Origin: an uncultured Clostridia bacterium
Lineage (GTDB): Bacteria > Bacillota > Clostridia > UBA1381
Direction of reading: 5' to 3'
DNA length: 64,000 bases
NCBI GenBank assembly: GCA_934444735.1
Contig: CAKSDE010000004.1
Coordinates: forward strand, 62,001-126,000
Shown: in pieces, positions 1-10,500 of the stretch
Layout: each line of letters begins with the position of its first letter
How positions within the stretch are numbered: position 1 is the first letter of the stretch
Notes under the pieces: model-generated
Told to the model about the DNA's origin: nothing
Database searches by the model: none
What the model saw: the letters and a program-made list of their open reading frames with translations, nothing else
Position numbers and translations under genes: made by a program

Positions 1-25
1 ATGGCGGCGGAATATCCGCCGCCAT
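1..25. terminator. GC-rich hairpin at window start, probable terminator of an upstream gene
   Basis: An 11-bp perfect stem (ATGGCGGCGGA paired with TCCGCCGCCAT, loop ATA) is followed by AAAATTTT. It probably ends a transcript entering from outside the window. The following T-run is weak, so a processed or paused hairpin is also possible. Confidence 0.5.
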
Positions 26-73
26 AAAATTTTGGGGTGAAAAGTAAAACGAAATTTTTTGTGGAGGAACAGT

Positions 74-2848
74 ATGAAAAGAACAGCAGCTTTATTTACG
101 GCGGCGGTAATGGCTGCCGCGACCGGCGTGAGCGCCGGTAAATTGGGCATATACTTAAATGAGCCGCAGGATATACGCAGTATTTATGTGTCGGCGGCGG
201 CAGCATCGGAGGGTACGGGAAGTAAGAGCGATCCGTTTAAGACTGTAGAGGCTGCGGTGAATTATATTTTCAAAAGAAGCTCCACCTTTGCCGGGTGCGA
301 CGAGATACGTGTTATTTTGCGCGAAGGTACATACAGAATCGGTAATACGATAGATCTTGCATTCACGAGCAATACGTATATGCAGAAAAATAATACAAAG
401 TTGACATTTACGGCATATGACGGCGAAAAGCCTGAGATTAAAGGCTCTGTGCCTTTGGATAAAACCGCATTTACTGCGGTGACAGATGAAAATATATTAA
501 ACAGATTAGATGAAAATGCGAAAAACAGAATTGTGTGTATGAGCATTGCGGGATTGGGAGCAAAGGATAAGGATCCCGAAAATCCCGGCTTATATACCAA
601 GCTTTATATAGATGATAAGGAACAGCAGATTGCCCAGTGGCCGAACGGGGACAATAATTATGAGGTTTTCCAAACGGTTGATGCGGGCGGACTTGGTGAT
701 GACGCACCGGGCGGTACATTTTCCTATACCGCGAATAAGCGCAGCTGGGCTGATGCGTCAGATGGCGTCTGCTTGGGATATTTCGGGTATGATTACCGTC
801 GGGAGGCGGTAAAAATTGCAAGCGTCGATGAGGAAAATTCAAAGATAACACTTGCTCACGGTACGGATTTCGGCTTGCAGAACAAGTACGATATGTCCAA
901 GCGGTTTAAGGTGTACAATATTTTGGAGGAGCTGGACTCTCCGGGCGAGTGGTATATAGACCGCGAAAGCGAGATGCTCTACTATTACCCGACCGAGGAT
1001 TTTTCCGATGCCGAAATGGAACTTGCCGTCGGCGAGGATTATATGTTTGATTTGAAAAATGCGGCAAACGTTACATTCTCGGGGATTTCCTTTAAAAATA
1101 CCTGCGGCGGCATAATGTCGGGGTATCATTCAAAAAATAACAAAATCGAAAATATCGTGGTTGATTCATGTGATTTCGAGAATATCGGCAAGATTGCAAT
1201 GCTTTTTAACACCTACGATAATGCGGATTTTTACGATTCGGACAGTTTCAGAAACAGGATCGGAAATATTCACAATGTGCGGATTTCAAATAATATCTTC
1301 TATAATATGTATAATGCCGCCATTGAGATATACTCGGGAGATATAGAAACTACAACCGCGCACGGACTGGTGATGTACAATAATTATGTAAACCAACCAA
1401 ACCCGTACACTCTTTCTAAAAATGCGTTTGCAACGGTCGGCGCGGTGGGAGCCGAGATAAGAAATAACCTTTTCCATAATACACCGTTTCATGTATTGGG
1501 CGCGAGCGGCTCGGAGAATAAGATAACATATAATGAGGTTGTATCGACCGTGCGTGATACGACAGATTCGGGGAGCTTTTACGCAGGCAGGACGGTAATG
1601 CACAGGAATAATGAGTATGCGTATAATTTCTTTTATAAGACAAATCCTGAATCGGAAATTTTGATGCCGCGTGTACATAACAGGGCGATATACTTTGATG
1701 ACGGATATTCGGGTGGAATAGTACATCATAATATTGCAGCGGATGGGGATAAATCCTTTTTTACGAGTGGTTCGGGCACGAAGTACAGTGACAATATTTC
1801 GGTGGACTGCAAAAATGCGCTTATGATAAGTAACGAATGGAAGGGCATTAACAGATATTCGACTCTTATGGAATTTCGCGATTACGGCAAAGTGCTTACC
1901 GATGAGGAAAGGGCAAATCCGGAGAGTGTTGCGGTAAATGAGGCGGTAAAGGCGAAAACCGCGGCATTCTTGACAAAATTCCCGGAGATTGTTTCGGAGT
2001 ATGAAACGGCATCGGCGATAAATTATGCGTCGGTTGTCGGAAACAGTGCGGCGGGGAATCTGGCTGTCGGCGGTAAAAACCCCGAGGATCATGCCGACGC
2101 TTTGATGAAGCAGTATAATACATATGAGAATAATATAAATACCGATGATTATTCGGTTTTCGTAAATCCCGAAAAGCTGGACTTCCGCGTGAAAAAGGAC
2201 AGCGCGGTTTATAAGAAGAATCCGAATCTTTTATCGGAGGATTTTGATCTTTCAAGTATCGGCTTGAGCGCGGACGGGGGATTTGACAGTACGCGTATTA
2301 CCGAAAAGAGAAGCTTTAAAAAGCTTTATCCGCAGTCGGGAGATAAAATTGAGGGCGGAAAAATCGAATTTTTGTGGGAGCGTGCGTTTGACGCGGACAG
2401 GTACAGAATCATTATAGCAAAGGACGCGGATTTTGACGAGATTTTAGCAGATAAAGTTGTCCTGAACAATTACTATGCTTGGACGAGCTATGATGCCGGG
2501 AAATATTACTGGAGAGTTTATGCGATAAATGAAACGATGTCGATGAGCGGAACGTGGGATTCGGGTATTTCGGATTTCTCGGTTAAAAAAGAGGATTTCA
2601 GAATGCTCGGAATAACCATGAACAGCACCGAAAAAAGAGCGGAAATACGCTTTACCAAAAAGGTGGCGGAAAACTGTCTTTTAAAGATTCATGCCGAAAA
2701 AGACGGTGTTAAATATACTGCGCCGGTAAGCTATTGTCCGACAGATGACAAAATCGTATATGTGGATATGAGCGCGTTGGGTGTTGACAGATACTACATA
2801 GTAGTACCGGGAAACATTATGTCGGAACACGGTACCAAGCTTTCGTAA
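74..2848 (+). CDS. Secreted right-handed parallel beta-helix protein, GH141-like
   Basis: 924 residues. ATG 74 was chosen because GGAGG lies just before it. Residues 1-26 form a signal peptide (MKRTAALFTAAV core). The body shows the hallmarks of beta-helix glycosidases around GH141: an opening of the type YVSAAAASEGTGSKSDPFKT, a QIAQWPNGD motif, PGEWYIDRESEMLYYYP near residue 290, then many short N-rich coils (ISNNIFYN, YNNYVN, IRNNLFHN). A fibronectin/Ig-like module (FLWERAFDADRYR...YYWRVYAINE) follows near 745-830, with a further beta-rich tail. It likely cleaves a plant cell-wall polysaccharide outside the cell. There is no SLH or sortase signal, so retention may depend on neighbours. First gene of a tight operon and paralogous to the gene at 7599. 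The exact substrate and the family number are inferences. Confidence 0.8.
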   Translation: MKRTAALFTAAVMAAATGVSAGKLGIYLNEPQDIRSIYVSAAAASEGTGSKSDPFKTVEAAVNYIFKRSSTFAGCDEIRVILREGTYRIGNTIDLAFTSNTYMQKNNTKLTFTAYDGEKPEIKGSVPLDKTAFTAVTDENILNRLDENAKNRIVCMSIAGLGAKDKDPENPGLYTKLYIDDKEQQIAQWPNGDNNYEVFQTVDAGGLGDDAPGGTFSYTANKRSWADASDGVCLGYFGYDYRREAVKIASVDEENSKITLAHGTDFGLQNKYDMSKRFKVYNILEELDSPGEWYIDRESEMLYYYPTEDFSDAEMELAVGEDYMFDLKNAANVTFSGISFKNTCGGIMSGYHSKNNKIENIVVDSCDFENIGKIAMLFNTYDNADFYDSDSFRNRIGNIHNVRISNNIFYNMYNAAIEIYSGDIETTTAHGLVMYNNYVNQPNPYTLSKNAFATVGAVGAEIRNNLFHNTPFHVLGASGSENKITYNEVVSTVRDTTDSGSFYAGRTVMHRNNEYAYNFFYKTNPESEILMPRVHNRAIYFDDGYSGGIVHHNIAADGDKSFFTSGSGTKYSDNISVDCKNALMISNEWKGINRYSTLMEFRDYGKVLTDEERANPESVAVNEAVKAKTAAFLTKFPEIVSEYETASAINYASVVGNSAAGNLAVGGKNPEDHADALMKQYNTYENNINTDDYSVFVNPEKLDFRVKKDSAVYKKNPNLLSEDFDLSSIGLSADGGFDSTRITEKRSFKKLYPQSGDKIEGGKIEFLWERAFDADRYRIIIAKDADFDEILADKVVLNNYYAWTSYDAGKYYWRVYAINETMSMSGTWDSGISDFSVKKEDFRMLGITMNSTEKRAEIRFTKKVAENCLLKIHAEKDGVKYTAPVSYCPTDDKIVYVDMSALGVDRYYIVVPGNIMSEHGTKLS

Positions 2849-2893
2849 AAAACAAACAACGTATTTTACCCCAAAAAGAAAGGATTGATAGTT

Positions 2894-5869
2894 ATGAATA
2901 TCAGGAGTATCGGCTTGATTTTAACAGTGGCATGTTTTGCGGCGCAAGCGCCGCAATCCTTTGCCGAAGAAGCGTTTAGTGTTAATGATTTTGAGTTTTA
3001 TGCAGACAGTGTGGCGCAGATATCTTTTACAAAGGATATTTCAAAGAGTTGCATTGATAAGGTTTCGGTTTTTGGCGGTTCGGGCGAAAATTTGACCGAT
3101 AAAGCCGATATTTCAATCGAGAAAGATACACTTAAAATTTCTTTTGATAATATCTATGAGAATATGAAATATTTTATAAAACTTTCGGGCGAATTGTGTG
3201 CCGAAGACGGTGAGAGCCTGACAGAAAGTAAGACATTCTTGCTCGAAACAGACGGAAAGTTTTACGATTTTAACGGCGGCGCCGAAACGGACCGGAGTTG
3301 GCAGAGGACGTCTTTGGCAGATCCGCACAATGCGGCATGGATCTATAACGACAGGCTTTTTATCGCAAACAGCAGCCCGAAATCGGAAAAGTTTTTATAT
3401 GACGGGATTGCCTATACCGAAAATGCCGTATTGGTCAACAGTGAAGATTACTGTGGTTTCGATTTCGGTAAAAAATCCATGCTCGAATACGAGATGACCG
3501 TCAATACCGCAGGATCCCTGGGGGATAATTATGACGGCTTATCAACCGTATTCGGTGCGGGCGAATTTCAGACAACCGTCAAGAAAAACGACTATTCCAA
3601 CGCAGCCTTTTCGTCAAAGACGGGCGGCTATGTTTTGCGCGTATATTCAAATGCGAAAAAGGCAGAGCTTAGAAAATGGACGGGCAATGAAATAAAAATC
3701 GGCGCGGAAAATGCAAACGGGAAATATACTATGGGCGAGGTTATCGCAGGGGCGGTGACAAATGCACAACAGATCGGGAAGGCGTATAAATACAGAATTG
3801 AAACCGAAAAGATGGATAATGCGGTCAAGATCAGCGTAAAAAGAGCTGCACCGAGTGAGGACGGCGGCTTTGGCGCATGGGAGGAAATACTGTCCTGCAC
3901 CGACAGCGATAACCCGATTACGGGAGACGGTTATTATTTCATGACCGGCTCAACCTGGCGAAACGGCAAGATCGGGTATATAAATTCATTCTGCATAGAT
4001 AATCTTGCATACACAAGCGGCGAATGGAATTTCAGCGAATATACCGAGCCTGTTTTGGAACCTGAGGTGAGCATTGCCGGTTCGGATATAAAAATATCCT
4101 TTAATGAGCCTGTGGCAAAAGAGGAAGTGGATAAATACGTAAAAATATACCGCGGCGAATATGCAAACGAGATTAAGACCGACGCGGTTTTGGACGGTTC
4201 GCGTAAGACCGCCGTAATAAGTCTCGGAACGCTTGCGCCGCAGACCGATTATTACATAAGCATAGGAAAGGACTTAAAATCGGTAATGGGATATTCCATG
4301 ACCGACGCTTATATTGCATCATTTAAAACCGATGGCTTTTATTCCGAACAGGACGGCACAAGTACGACCGACAGTGCATGGAAGATCTATTCGGGCGACG
4401 TAAGAGGGATTGATGCGTACCTAAACAGCGGAATGCTTTTTGTCGGGAAGAATAAGCCGGGAGCGGAGCTTTTTGAGGACGCGGTATATTCTCAAGGCGG
4501 ACTTTTGCAAAAGGCGGACTATGCGGATTATTCTCTAAAGGACGCTTCTCTTGAATTTGATTATATGAGCCGTAACACATCGAGCGTTACGACCAATCCC
4601 GAGTGGGGCGGATTCAGAGTATTTTTCAATGCGGATGAATATGTAAATGAAATGGGCAATTGGGACACTAACATATCGGCGAAAAAGGGCGCGTATATAA
4701 TGACGGTTGCCTCGGATAAGAACAAGATTGTGCTGGGCTTGAGAAAATGGCACGGCAACAAGCAGGAATTTTCGCAGCGTACCACCCTTTCCTCTTTCGG
4801 AGAGGTGCTTGTACAGGACACTTCATTTGCCGTGCCGATTACGGAAAAAGTGAGATTTCGTATAGTTACAAAAAATACTTATAACGGAGAAGAAATAAAA
4901 ATCTTCGGCGCAAAATATACAGACGGCATTTTGGGCGAGTTTTCCAAAATCATGAACTATTGCGATGAAGCCGATCCATACACCGAGGGGACATTCTACT
5001 TTACCGCCTGCGGATCAAATGCGGCATATACAAACGGCTACATATCTTCGCACCATGTCGGAAATATCTCATATATTGCGGCATCGGATAAAAAGGTTGA
5101 AAAAGCTACAGCCGTATATGAGCGGGAATATGAAAAGATTGCGGAGTTTGCCGAAGAGAGCGGCATTTCGGCGGATAAGTACGGTGATTTAAAGAAGTAT
5201 CTTACAATATCGGCGATGCTTTCTAAAAACGGATTTGACTGCAAGGAGCAAACAGAAAAGCTCCAAGCGATGAGGGATAAGATACCTTATGTTTTGGGTG
5301 CGGAATATGAAAACACAAATAAAACTCACAAAATAACTTTAAAGCTTTCTCAGAGTATAAAGGATACTGAGAGTATGCTCAAAATGACGTGCGACGGCGC
5401 GGAGTTTTGCGATTACAAAGTATCAAACGACAAAAATGATATAATTGTTGAGTTTTACAATGACAGGGAATACGATAGCACATATACCCTGACGCTTTCG
5501 CCGAGAGCGGTCGGCGAAAACGGTATGCAGATTATGGAGGGCTACAGCTATACTTTGCGCGAAGAGCCGATATTATCGTGTACAGAGATTGCGGCAGAAA
5601 AGACGGACGGTAAAGTTACGGCAAAAGCCAAAATCAGAAATTCGGCGGCAGAGGACACCGCGTGCTATGCGGTTTTGGCGGCATATTCCGTACTTGACGG
5701 CGAGTGCGAAAAACTCTCCGGTGTTGCGGTAAAAGATACCGTAATCGGTGCAAAATCTGGCACGGAGCTGACATTGGAGGTTTCATATGAGAACACAGAG
5801 TTTAGACTTTATATATATGACAGCAAAAATACGCTTGTGCAGTGCTATAAGACGGTAACGGCGAAATGA
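2894..5869 (+). CDS. Secreted multidomain surface protein with two lectin-like and Ig-like modules
   Basis: 991 residues. ATG 2894 follows AAAGGA by 9 nt; the in-frame TTG at 2885 overlaps that site. It has an N-terminal signal peptide ending near SFAEEA. Two similar halves follow: each has a beta-sandwich stretch with the pattern FYDFNGGAETDRSW / FYSEQDGTSTTDSAW, a repeated VLRVYSNAKKAELRKW / IMTVASDKNKIVLGLRKW strand and GYISSHHVG-like ends, which suggests a duplicated LamG/concanavalin-like module of about 230 residues. Short Ig-like segments (SbsA type, ISFNEPV...DYYISIGKDL) separate and flank them. No catalytic signature was recognised. Between a glycosidase and an SLH protein, a carbohydrate-binding or scaffold role is plausible but unproven. 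Confidence 0.7.
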   Translation: MNIRSIGLILTVACFAAQAPQSFAEEAFSVNDFEFYADSVAQISFTKDISKSCIDKVSVFGGSGENLTDKADISIEKDTLKISFDNIYENMKYFIKLSGELCAEDGESLTESKTFLLETDGKFYDFNGGAETDRSWQRTSLADPHNAAWIYNDRLFIANSSPKSEKFLYDGIAYTENAVLVNSEDYCGFDFGKKSMLEYEMTVNTAGSLGDNYDGLSTVFGAGEFQTTVKKNDYSNAAFSSKTGGYVLRVYSNAKKAELRKWTGNEIKIGAENANGKYTMGEVIAGAVTNAQQIGKAYKYRIETEKMDNAVKISVKRAAPSEDGGFGAWEEILSCTDSDNPITGDGYYFMTGSTWRNGKIGYINSFCIDNLAYTSGEWNFSEYTEPVLEPEVSIAGSDIKISFNEPVAKEEVDKYVKIYRGEYANEIKTDAVLDGSRKTAVISLGTLAPQTDYYISIGKDLKSVMGYSMTDAYIASFKTDGFYSEQDGTSTTDSAWKIYSGDVRGIDAYLNSGMLFVGKNKPGAELFEDAVYSQGGLLQKADYADYSLKDASLEFDYMSRNTSSVTTNPEWGGFRVFFNADEYVNEMGNWDTNISAKKGAYIMTVASDKNKIVLGLRKWHGNKQEFSQRTTLSSFGEVLVQDTSFAVPITEKVRFRIVTKNTYNGEEIKIFGAKYTDGILGEFSKIMNYCDEADPYTEGTFYFTACGSNAAYTNGYISSHHVGNISYIAASDKKVEKATAVYEREYEKIAEFAEESGISADKYGDLKKYLTISAMLSKNGFDCKEQTEKLQAMRDKIPYVLGAEYENTNKTHKITLKLSQSIKDTESMLKMTCDGAEFCDYKVSNDKNDIIVEFYNDREYDSTYTLTLSPRAVGENGMQIMEGYSYTLREEPILSCTEIAAEKTDGKVTAKAKIRNSAAEDTACYAVLAAYSVLDGECEKLSGVAVKDTVIGAKSGTELTLEVSYENTEFRLYIYDSKNTLVQCYKTVTAK

Positions 5870-5892
5870 GAGAGTGAAAAGGAGCGGTGAAT

Positions 5893-7593
5893 ATGAAAAA
5901 GATAATTATTGCAACGGCAGCTATGCTTTTAGTCCCGGGTATTTCGGTGCTTGCCGATATAAATGTGCTTGAATCGAACTTGCAAAGCGAAATTATAACT
6001 GTAGCGGGAAATGTTCCCTCGGGGCGTGAGGGCATTTTTGTCGATATTACCGTGACAAACCCAGGCTATACACTCTCGGATATTTCAAAGGCAGAGAGTA
6101 TACAGTATAAGAGCGCGAAAAAGAGTGGCAAAGACGGTAAGTATGAATTTAAGATAAAGGTGAATGACGCACTTTTGGGAAAAGATGAGTCGGGCGCGGC
6201 AATGGGCGGACTTTTTACGGTGTACATTGCAGGGGATGACGGATTTTCGGAGGAGCGGCAAATCTATTTTGCACCCGGGAATGTGAGAAATGCGGCGATT
6301 GAAAAGCTTTTGGAGTCTAAAGACGAAGATGAACTTTCGGTGCGGCTTATCGAGTACAAAGATGAGTTGGGACTTGATTCACTTGTTTTTAACAGCGTGG
6401 ACAAGTCGAAGCTTTCGGGGATAATTTTCAAAAAACTTCCCAACCTGGGGATAAACAAGGATAATGTTCAGAATATTATAAATCAATATGCTGTTATATC
6501 GGCATTTAATGAGGGACTCTCAGATATTCTTTTTTCAGACAACACTTTCTGTTATGAGGATCTGATGGGAATTAAAACTCTCGATGCGGATAAAGGGTGC
6601 ACCCTAAAAGCGATTTTTGATACAAAAATCACCGATGAGGGGAAAAAAATTGCGGCAGAGAATATGTACAAAAAAGGATTTGGTGAAACGGAGGACATTA
6701 TCGGCGCATTTTCAAAAGAGACGGTCTTAAAAGGGCTTTCTCACTCAAAAGAGAGCGGCTACGGTATTGTCGGCGAGGTGCTGACTGCGGAAAATGTAAA
6801 GCTTGCGGGGCTTGACCTTACAAAATACGCATCTCTTGATGATTCGCAGAAAACCGTTGCCGATAAAATCATTATAAGTAAATCCTACTCATCGATTGCC
6901 GAGTTGCAAAAGGCAATAGACGGTGCGGCAGATGAGGCTAAAAAAGGCGACGGCGGCACATCAACGGGCAAAGGCTCGGGAGGAGTCGGCGGCGGAAGCT
7001 CATCTTCGGCATCATCGGGCGGATTTTCTTCTCCTGGGGCGACTGTCACGTCCGAAAAGACCTATCCATTTGACGATATGGAGGGTACGGCATGGGCAAA
7101 GGACGCTGTTCTTGTCTTGTCGGAAAAAGGTATCATAAACGGAGTGGGAGAAAAGAAATTTAACCCGAACGGAAAAATCACAAGAGAACAGCTCGCAAAA
7201 ATGATATGCCTGGGATTTTCGCATACTCCGAGTGAGAATAAGGCAGAATTTTCCGATGTTATATCGGGTGAATGGTATGAGCCGTATGTTGCCGCACTTT
7301 CGGAAAAAGGTATTATAAACGGAATCGGAGGTAGCAAATTCGGCGTGGGGAAAAACGTCACAAGAGAGGACATTGCGGTTATGATATACCGCACAATCGG
7401 CTCGCCCGAATATAGCGGAACGCTTGATTTTTCGGATAATGCCGATATTTCGGACTATGCAAAAAGCGCAGTCGGATATTTTTGCGAAAAGGGCATAATA
7501 AGCGGATTTCCAGATAAAACATTCCGTCCGAAGGAGCCTTGTACAAGAGCGCAGGCGGCAAAGATTATGGCAGATGTTTTGGGATTGAGGTGA
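5893..7593 (+). CDS. SLH-domain cell-surface protein
   Basis: 566 residues. ATG 5893 sits 8 nt after GGAG. A signal peptide (KKIIIATAAMLLVPGISVLA) leads an N-terminal beta-rich module, then an alpha-helical region of about 250 residues, a Gly/Ser linker near 350-380 and three SLH repeats (about 393-445, 454-505, 512-566) with motifs LSEKGIINGVGEKKFNP, ALSEKGIINGIGGSKF and FCEKGIISGFPDKTFRP. SLH repeats bind pyruvylated secondary cell-wall polymers, so this protein probably tethers to the wall. It is the only canonical three-SLH anchor in the operon. Its stop lies 5 nt before the next ATG, so the two are translationally coupled. Confidence 0.85.
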   Translation: MKKIIIATAAMLLVPGISVLADINVLESNLQSEIITVAGNVPSGREGIFVDITVTNPGYTLSDISKAESIQYKSAKKSGKDGKYEFKIKVNDALLGKDESGAAMGGLFTVYIAGDDGFSEERQIYFAPGNVRNAAIEKLLESKDEDELSVRLIEYKDELGLDSLVFNSVDKSKLSGIIFKKLPNLGINKDNVQNIINQYAVISAFNEGLSDILFSDNTFCYEDLMGIKTLDADKGCTLKAIFDTKITDEGKKIAAENMYKKGFGETEDIIGAFSKETVLKGLSHSKESGYGIVGEVLTAENVKLAGLDLTKYASLDDSQKTVADKIIISKSYSSIAELQKAIDGAADEAKKGDGGTSTGKGSGGVGGGSSSSASSGGFSSPGATVTSEKTYPFDDMEGTAWAKDAVLVLSEKGIINGVGEKKFNPNGKITREQLAKMICLGFSHTPSENKAEFSDVISGEWYEPYVAALSEKGIINGIGGSKFGVGKNVTREDIAVMIYRTIGSPEYSGTLDFSDNADISDYAKSAVGYFCEKGIISGFPDKTFRPKEPCTRAQAAKIMADVLGLR

Positions 7594-7598
7594 GCGGT

Positions 7599-10500
7599 AT
7601 GAAAAATAAACTGTTTTTGGTGCTGCTCGCGCTTGTAATGCTTGTTCCGTGCGCGGCGGCAGCGGAAAATACCGATGAGAGCGTGGTGAAGGTATATGTT
7701 TCCCCGAACGGCAAAAGCGGTGCCGAGGGGACGGAGGATAAGCCGCTCAATATAGACGGTTATCAGAAATTTGTGCAGCAGATAATCGAGAAATGCAAAA
7801 CCCCGACGGAAATTCAGGTAATTTTCCGCGGCGGCGAGTACAGAGTGCAGAATCAGATAGTCTTGACCAGGCTCGATTCAGGGTTTGACGATGAGCACAG
7901 AGTCATATATAAAGCATATGACGGAGAAGAGCCGATATTTAAAGGCTCAAGAAAAATTGACGTCACCAAGATTAAAAAGGTGACGGATAATAAGATTTTA
8001 AAAAGACTTCCCGAATCGTCGCGCGACAAGGTCGGAGTGATAGACTTAAAAGAACAGGGGATTGAAAAAATTACGGCTGATGCGTGGGATATGGGCGGAT
8101 ATGCGAGGATATACTTAAATAATTCCGAACAGATGATTTCGCAGTGGCCGAACGGCGATTATAATTACGGCGAATTCAGTGCGGTTTCGGTAGGCGGAGT
8201 CGGTGCAAATACCGCCGGTGGATCGTTCAGATATGAAAATACGGTGCGCCCCGAAAGATGGATTGACGCTGACGATATTGTTATCCAGGGGTACTTTGGA
8301 TATGACTACAGAGCCGAAACGGTTCCCGTTGCAAATATTGATGTTAAAAATTCGGTTATAAACTTGAAACAAGGCACGGATTTCGGCATCGAAAATAAGC
8401 AGTCAAGACGGTGGAAGGCGATAAATCTTTTGGAGGAAATTGATATGCCGGGCGAGTGGTATATCGACAGAAAATCCATGCTTTTATACTATTATCCGCC
8501 TTATGGGCTTGATGCGGCAAGCGCGGAGCTTGAGATGACCGAATTGCAGGATTATATATTTAAGCTCTCGGGTGCATCGAATATCACATTTTCGGGACTG
8601 ACCTTTACGCAGTCCGGCTCGGGCGCGATTGTGGGTTATCATGAGCCGAAAAGTGTGATACAAAACATCACGGTAGATAAATGTACCTTTACCGATTTAG
8701 GCAACACAGCTCTTAATTTTTACACCTATAATTTCGGCAAGATATTTGATTTTGCACAGTGGATGAATATTGAGGGCAATCTCTATAATATGAAGATTAC
8801 GAATAATATTCTTTATAATATATACGGCTCGGGGATAGTGCTGCAATCCGGCTCGACCGACAAGATAGAGGCGCACGGAGTGGAGGTGTCGAACAATTAC
8901 GCAAGCCGTACCGCGCCTTTGGCGGACGATCCGTATATTCTTTTGGGTACAGTTGATGCGGTTGAGGGAATTGTCGATCATAATCTGTGCCATAATACCG
9001 GCTTTCATGTTCTGACGTTGAACAGAATAAGAAGCAAGGCGCGGTATAACGAGATTGTCGCAACGGTGCGCGAATCGGTTGACGCAGGCGCATTCTATGT
9101 CGGCAGAACGATAATGAACCGCGATAACGAGTATTCGTACAATTTCTTTTACGAAACGAATCCGGTAAATCCGAGAGTATATCTGCACCGTCACAACAGA
9201 GCGATATATTTTGACGACGGCTATGCGGGCGGAATTTTAAAAAACAATATCTCAATTGACGGTGATAAGTCCTTTTATACAAGCGGCTCGGGTTCAAAGT
9301 ACTATAATAATATAACGGTGGATCATGATTCGGGTATGCAGCTCGGCGTATGGGCAGGGGTTGACAGATATGAAAAATTCTTATCACCCGAGAGCAAGGC
9401 GGATCCATTGGTTCAAAATTTTTTAAAGACCTTCCCAGAAATAGAAAAAGAGGCGGAGGTCATAAGAAAATACGATTTGCAGGTTACGGCTCTAAATGAG
9501 GTTGTGGGAAATCTCCTGGTAAATTCGCCTGCACCCGATAAGGGACTTTCGGCGAAGATGCTTGAGGCAAACACTATAAAGGATAACATCGTAACCGATA
9601 AAAAGGATTGCTTTGTGGATCCTGATAACCTGGACTACAGAGTAAAAAAGGATTCGGAGGTTTATAAAGAGAATCCGAATCTATGGTCGGAGGACTTTGA
9701 TCTTTCGCTTATCGGAATACAGTGGCAGGAGGGCTTTGATAAAGAACGCATATTAAAAAGAAGAAACTTCAGAAAGCTCTATCCCGAAAACGGCCAGACA
9801 AATGTCAAAACCTATCAGACCGAGTTTATGTGGGAAAATTCGTTTGACGCGGACGAGTACAGATTTGTTCTTGCGACAGATCCGAACTTTGAGAATATAG
9901 TCGAGGACGTTACGGTGCCGTATAATTACTATGTTGCCGAGCATCTTGAATCGGGCTACACCGACTACTACTGGCAGGTCACGGCGATAAATAAGACATT
10001 ATCGCTAAAGGGCGAATGGGACGCAAGCGGTGTTGTCTACCGCTTTACCACCACAAAATACGAATTTTTGGACTATTCAAATCTTGAAAAGGCGATAGAA
10101 AAGGTGAAGGACACATATCCGTATATTACCGAGGGTACGGGCGGCGGAACGTTTGCATACGGAACAAAGGAACGCGTTGACGCGGCGCTTGCAAAAGCGG
10201 ACGAGGCTCTCGGATGGAAGGTAGGCGAAAAGCAGCAGTCGGATCTGGAGGGAATTGAAAAAGAGCTTTTGGAATCGGTTTCGGAAAAGTATATCAATAG
10301 CGGCATATATAACCTGGGCGAATACTTAAAAGATGAAAGTAACTGGATAATACGTGATCCGAGCATGGCAAATATCACATTCTCGGGCGGCGAGGTTACG
10401 ATGGACACGGTAGTTGACGAGGAAACAAGCTATTCCAATACATATATGGAGTGTCAGAATGTGGATCTGTTCTCGAAAAAGGTGCTGTACGCATTCGGGA

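Noticed and set aside
1286..2092. Long minus-strand open frame (268 codons) opposite the first beta-helix gene
   Set aside because: It mirrors the real gene's codon pattern, is rich in Arg/Ile/Tyr runs, and lacks a ribosome binding site. Similar shadow frames oppose the genes at 7599 (10680-11432), GH27 (15949-16533) and GH2 (49605-50387).
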